Below are positions 60,558-64,000 of a stretch of DNA of 64,000 nt, in pieces (positions within the stretch are counted from its first letter, which is position 1; each line of letters opens with the position of its first letter). The translations under genes and the position numbers were made by a program. The stretch is from Bacillus sp. es.036. Its GTDB lineage: Bacteria > Bacillota > Bacilli > Bacillales > Guptibacillaceae. The stretch is from assembly GCF_002563635.1 (NCBI RefSeq), contig NZ_PDIZ01000003.1, positions 186,001-250,000 of the forward strand, given 5' to 3'. Under the pieces are notes generated by a model. The model saw only the letters and a program-made list of their open reading frames with translations, searched no databases and was not told where the DNA came from.

Positions 60558-61457
60558 ATGAAGAATCTGAACCGCTATGGCTATGCCTTTATAGCACCGT
60601 TTTGGATCATTTTTCTCATATTTAATATCTACCCCGTAGCACTAACCTTCTACTATAGTTTTACAAATTACAGCGGTAGTGGAACGGCAGAAGTAGTAGG
60701 TTTTGCGAACTACCAACGATTAATTGCTGACTCCTATTTTGTAGAGGCATTCTTTAATACATGGAAAATATGGGGTGTGAACTTTGCCCTCCAAATTGTC
60801 ATTGCACTTATTCTAGCTATGATCTTCTCAGATGCGCGAGTGAAAATGAAAGGACTTTCATTCTTCCGTTCGATCTTCTACCTACCAAATTTAATTACGG
60901 TCAGTTCAGTAGCCCTATTATTTGGCATACTACTAGATTGGCAGCACGGATCGTTAAATATGGTTTTAATGAATATCGGTGTTATCTCAGAGCCTATTAA
61001 CTGGTTGAATCAGCCAACAACTGCTCAACTTTCAGTATCTCTTATTCTCACGTGGATGTGGTTTGGACATTCCTTCATCGTCGTTATGGCGGGCGTATCA
61101 GGAATTTCTACTGATTTCTATGAAGCTGCTTTAATTGATGGAGCGAATCGTTGGCAAACCTTCACCAAAATTACGCTTCCTTTGTTAAAACCGATCCTTC
61201 TTTACATTATGATTACCTCGTTAATTGGTGGTCTCCAGCTATTTGATTTACCTATGCTTTTAACAGATGGTATTGGTTCTCCAGATGGATCGTTAAATAC
61301 GATGGTTCTCTACTTATACAACCAGGCATTTAAGTACAACAATTATGGTTACGCTGCTGCAGTTGCATACGGGCTGTTTATTATTACAGTGATCTTCTCA
61401 GCAATTGTCTTTAAATCAATGTATGGCAACGAGCGTAAACAAGCGAGGCGGGTGTAA
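60558..61457 (+). CDS. Sugar ABC transporter permease (MalF/UgpA type)
   Basis: 299 residues, six hydrophobic segments. Starts with RYGYAFIAPFWIIFLIFNIYPVALTFYYSFTNYSG, typical of this permease group, and has the ATPase-contact EAA loop in YEAALIDGANRWQTFTKITLPLLKP (about residues 190-214). AAAGGAGCGACG precedes the ATG. Forms a heterodimer with the next gene product. Confidence 0.93.
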   Translation: MKNLNRYGYAFIAPFWIIFLIFNIYPVALTFYYSFTNYSGSGTAEVVGFANYQRLIADSYFVEAFFNTWKIWGVNFALQIVIALILAMIFSDARVKMKGLSFFRSIFYLPNLITVSSVALLFGILLDWQHGSLNMVLMNIGVISEPINWLNQPTTAQLSVSLILTWMWFGHSFIVVMAGVSGISTDFYEAALIDGANRWQTFTKITLPLLKPILLYIMITSLIGGLQLFDLPMLLTDGIGSPDGSLNTMVLYLYNQAFKYNNYGYAAAVAYGLFIITVIFSAIVFKSMYGNERKQARRV

Positions 61458-61460
61458 ATC

Positions 61461-62372
61461 ATGATCGACCGATCAGAAATCGAAAACAATGTGACGCCTG
61501 AACAACTGGCGAAAAGAACGCTAATCCCTCAAGAAAAAAAGACGAAGAAGCGTCGCTCGATTGTGAAGGGGATCATTTATGCGCTACTCATTTTAACTGC
61601 GGTTATTTGTTTTATTCCATTCCTTATGATGCTTGTCAATGCGACGCGTTCAAATGATGCGATTCTTACTGGATTTACGTTAATTCCTGGTACAGCACTG
61701 ATGGAGAACTATCGCACCATGATGGAATACGTAAACATCTGGAATGGCTTTAAAAACAGTTTAATTATTTCGGTGCTTGTGACGCTTTTAACTGGTTACT
61801 TTTCAGCTCTAACTGCGTATGGCTTTGCTTTCTATACATTTAAAGGTAAAAATTTCTTGTTCGTTTTTATGCTTGTGATGATGATGGTACCAGGTCAGTT
61901 AGGTCTAATCGGCTTCTACGAGCTTTGTAAAAACCTAGGCATCCTGGATACGTTTATCCCATTAATTGTCCCTGCAGTTGCTAGTCCATTTGTTGTGTTC
62001 TTCTTACGTCAGTACATTCAAACGACGCTTCATCCAAGTTTAATTGAAGCTGCTCGAATTGACGGAGCAAGCGAATTGCGGATCTTCCATACGGTTGCGA
62101 TTCCGATCATGATGCCAGCAGTGGCAACGATGTCGATCTTTACTTTCATCGGCTCATGGAACAACTACATTATGCCGTTAGTGATTCTATTTTCACCAGA
62201 AAAGTACACGCTACCGGTTTTGATGGGATTCCTAAAAGGTTCACAGGTCGCACAAAATTTAGGTTCTATGTATCTAGGTATCGCCATTTCTGTTGTACCG
62301 ATCATGATCGCCTTTCTATTTTTATCTAAGTACATCGTTAATAGTATTTCAGCAGGGGCTGTTAAAGAGTAG
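61461..62372 (+). CDS. Sugar ABC transporter permease (MalG/UgpE type)
   Basis: 303 residues with a long basic N-terminal tail (EKKTKKRRS) before the first membrane segment. Six hydrophobic segments, EAA loop in IEAARIDGASELRIFHTVAIPIMMP (about residues 194-218). Begins 3 bases after the preceding permease stop; ATG follows GGCGGGTGTAAATC. Confidence 0.93.
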   Translation: MIDRSEIENNVTPEQLAKRTLIPQEKKTKKRRSIVKGIIYALLILTAVICFIPFLMMLVNATRSNDAILTGFTLIPGTALMENYRTMMEYVNIWNGFKNSLIISVLVTLLTGYFSALTAYGFAFYTFKGKNFLFVFMLVMMMVPGQLGLIGFYELCKNLGILDTFIPLIVPAVASPFVVFFLRQYIQTTLHPSLIEAARIDGASELRIFHTVAIPIMMPAVATMSIFTFIGSWNNYIMPLVILFSPEKYTLPVLMGFLKGSQVAQNLGSMYLGIAISVVPIMIAFLFLSKYIVNSISAGAVKE

Positions 62373-62386
62373 GGGAGTGGAAGTAT

Positions 62387-63733
62387 ATGAATTTCAATAA
62401 AGACTTTACGTTTGGAACGGCAACATCTTCGTATCAAATTGAAGGAGCCCACAACGAGGGAGGAAGAACTCCTTCCATCTGGGATATGTTCTGTGATATC
62501 CCAGGTAAAGTGCATCAACAGCACAATGGTAATGTAGCTTGTGATCACTACCATCGCTATGAAGAAGACATCCAAATTATTAAAGAACTTGGGGTAGACA
62601 GTTACCGCTTCTCCATCGCTTGGCCACGAATATTCCCAGCGAAGGGGGATTATAATCCAGAGGGAATGGCCTTCTACAAAACATTAGCAAAACGATTGCG
62701 TGAAGAAGGCATTAAGCCAGCTGTTACTCTCTACCACTGGGACCTTCCAATGTGGGCACATGAAGAAGGCGGTTGGGTAAACCGAGATTCAGTCGAGTGG
62801 TTCTTGGATTATGCAAAAGTTTGCTTCCGTGAGCTTGATGGATTAGTAGATTCATGGATTACGCACAACGAACCATGGTGTGCTGGCTTCCTTGGGTACC
62901 ATATGGGCGTTCATGCTCCAGGACATACGAACTTAGATGAAGCTGTTCGTGCTGTTCACCATATGCTTTTATCTCATGGAGAAGCGGTGAATTTGTTGAA
63001 AAACGAATTTGCTTCGACGACATCCATTGGGATTACGTTAAATTTATCGCCTGTTTATCCGAAAACGGATTCGGTTAACGATCGCCTTGCAGCAAATAAC
63101 TCAGATGGTTACTCGAATCGCTGGTTCTTAGATCCAGTTTTTAAAGGAAGCTACCCGGTAGACATGATGAACTTGTTCTCTAAATATGTTCATAATTTTG
63201 ATTTTATTCAAGATGGCGATTTGCAGACAATATCCACTCAATGTGATTTCTTTGGTATTAACTTTTATAGCCGTGGTTTAGTCGAATTTAATGCGGCCAA
63301 TGATTTTATGACTCAGGGGGCATATTCTGATTACGAAAAAACTGGAATGGGATGGGATATTGCACCAAATGAATTTAAGGACCTCATTAGAAGATTAAGA
63401 AATGAATATACAGATCTCCCAATTTATATTACGGAAAATGGCGCAGCGTACGATGATAAGGTGGAAGACGGACGAGTTCACGATCAAAATCGAATCGATT
63501 ACGTTGAAAAGCATCTTCAAGCTGTTTCAGATTTAAATGAAGAAGGCATGAACATTCAGGGCTACTATTTGTGGTCGTTGCTTGATAATTTCGAATGGAG
63601 CTTTGGGTATGATAAGCGTTTTGGAATAATCTACGTGAATTATGAAACTCAGGAACGAATCTGGAAAGACAGTGCATTGTGGTATGCGGACATTGTGAAA
63701 AATAGAGGATCCGTTCTGCCACTTAATGCATAG
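62387..63733 (+). CDS. bglA: GH1 beta-glucosidase
   Basis: Cleaves beta-glucosides inside the cell. 448 residues, no signal peptide. GH1 features: FTFGTATSSYQIEGAHNEGGRTPSIWD at the N terminus, DHYHRYEEDIQIIKELGVDSYRFSIAWPRI, acid/base Glu in WITHNEPWCAGF (about residue 165) and nucleophile Glu in LPIYITENGAAYDD (about residue 352). GGGGAGTGG precedes the ATG, 14 bases after the permease. Would hydrolyse the imported oligosaccharides. Confidence 0.95.
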   Translation: MNFNKDFTFGTATSSYQIEGAHNEGGRTPSIWDMFCDIPGKVHQQHNGNVACDHYHRYEEDIQIIKELGVDSYRFSIAWPRIFPAKGDYNPEGMAFYKTLAKRLREEGIKPAVTLYHWDLPMWAHEEGGWVNRDSVEWFLDYAKVCFRELDGLVDSWITHNEPWCAGFLGYHMGVHAPGHTNLDEAVRAVHHMLLSHGEAVNLLKNEFASTTSIGITLNLSPVYPKTDSVNDRLAANNSDGYSNRWFLDPVFKGSYPVDMMNLFSKYVHNFDFIQDGDLQTISTQCDFFGINFYSRGLVEFNAANDFMTQGAYSDYEKTGMGWDIAPNEFKDLIRRLRNEYTDLPIYITENGAAYDDKVEDGRVHDQNRIDYVEKHLQAVSDLNEEGMNIQGYYLWSLLDNFEWSFGYDKRFGIIYVNYETQERIWKDSALWYADIVKNRGSVLPLNA

Positions 63734-63749
63734 AAGGAAGGGGCATTCT

Positions 63750-64000
63750 GTGAAAACAAAAACAATGACTCATATTCAATCGGCTAGAGATAATGGAGAT
63801 CTTCTTAACGTTAAAGAACCCCTAGAAGTCTCATCTCTTCCAAATGAAGATGCTACTCAGATTAAGCTTAATCCAAATGAAACATATCAAACAATACTAG
63901 GGTTTGGTGGTGCCTTTACAGAGGCATCTGCTCATACCCTTTCTCTTATTAGCGAAGAGAAAAGGAATGAAGTTATTCATCGCTATTTTCATCCAGAAGA
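63750..64000 (+). CDS. GH30 family glycosidase, N-terminal fragment (cut by window edge)
   Basis: Open at the right edge after 83 codons. GTG start at 63750 with GAAGGAAGGGG upstream. The sequence TYQTILGFGGAFTEASAHTLSLISEEKR is the start of GH30 glucosylceramidase/beta-1,6-glucanase barrels. No signal peptide, so probably an intracellular enzyme. Catalytic glutamates lie beyond the window. Same operon as bglA; together they suggest use of gentio- or other beta-gluco-oligosaccharides. Confidence 0.88.
   Translation, partial: MKTKTMTHIQSARDNGDLLNVKEPLEVSSLPNEDATQIKLNPNETYQTILGFGGAFTEASAHTLSLISEEKRNEVIHRYFHPE

Overview
The window comes from a low-GC Gram-positive spore former of the Bacillaceae, probably a marine or alkaliphilic Bacillus relative. 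The signs are strong AGGAGG-type ribosome binding sites, the purQLFMNHD order, a gene row matching the Bacillus subtilis yerA-yerC-pcrB-pcrA-ligA-yerH-opuE-gatCAB-dgkB-rlmCD region, DesK/DesR, LytS/LytT, RocR, HxlR and small spore-type proteins. Species cannot be assigned from sequence alone.

Layout. (1) 1-8.65 kb: distal part of the purine operon, purQ (cut at the window edge), purL, purF, purM, purN, purH and purD, tightly packed with several overlaps. (2) 8.6-27.6 kb: the conserved 'yer' housekeeping block: a YerA-type adenine deaminase homologue, YerC, PcrB, PcrA, LigA, CamS, a proline/Na+ symporter (OpuE position), GatCAB, a DgkB lipid kinase and the rRNA methyltransferase RlmCD. An orphan, Zur-boxed zinc-binding protein (znuA) sits in it. 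(3) 27.6-45.9 kb: stress and metabolism cassettes: katG, a Cof-type HAD phosphatase, an aldehyde dehydrogenase, two SDR proteins, a LysR regulator, a membrane-fluidity system (des, desK, desR), formaldehyde fixation (hxlA, hxlB, hxlR), an esterase-like hydrolase, lactate metabolism (ldh, lctP with two Rex-type boxes) and several small spore-type or unknown proteins. (4) 46-50.3 kb: lytS-lytT and cstA, with LytTR-type direct repeats in front of cstA; this looks like a pyruvate- or peptide-responsive uptake circuit. (5) 50.4-56.4 kb: rocR, then a sigma-54 promoter driving rocD and a glutamate dehydrogenase, followed by an unusual lipoyl-like small protein and an NhaC-type antiporter: an arginine/ornithine-to-glutamate-to-2-oxoglutarate catabolic unit. 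(6) 57-64 kb: a hydrolase, then a beta-glucoside locus: LacI regulator, two palindromic operators, lipoprotein binding protein, two permeases, GH1 beta-glucosidase and the start of a GH30 enzyme cut by the window edge.

Besides genes, the intergenic DNA is rich in structure. Two short tandem arrays have different cores but the same spacing of about 20 bp, and both lie between a terminator and the next promoter (11.4 and 26.0 kb). There is a tandem repeat with a 122-bp period and covarying hairpins (11.5-11.8 kb), a perfect inverted repeat with 20-bp arms (21.3 kb) and a dispersed 38-bp repeat (50.3 and 56.9 kb). Three very small membrane-protein or unknown genes (33, 34 and 49 codons) were found by hand. 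No rRNA, tRNA, CRISPR array, insertion sequence or prophage was seen. Nothing here is clearly a new multi-gene system; the best unexplained signals are the periodic arrays and the lipoyl-like protein in the roc cluster.
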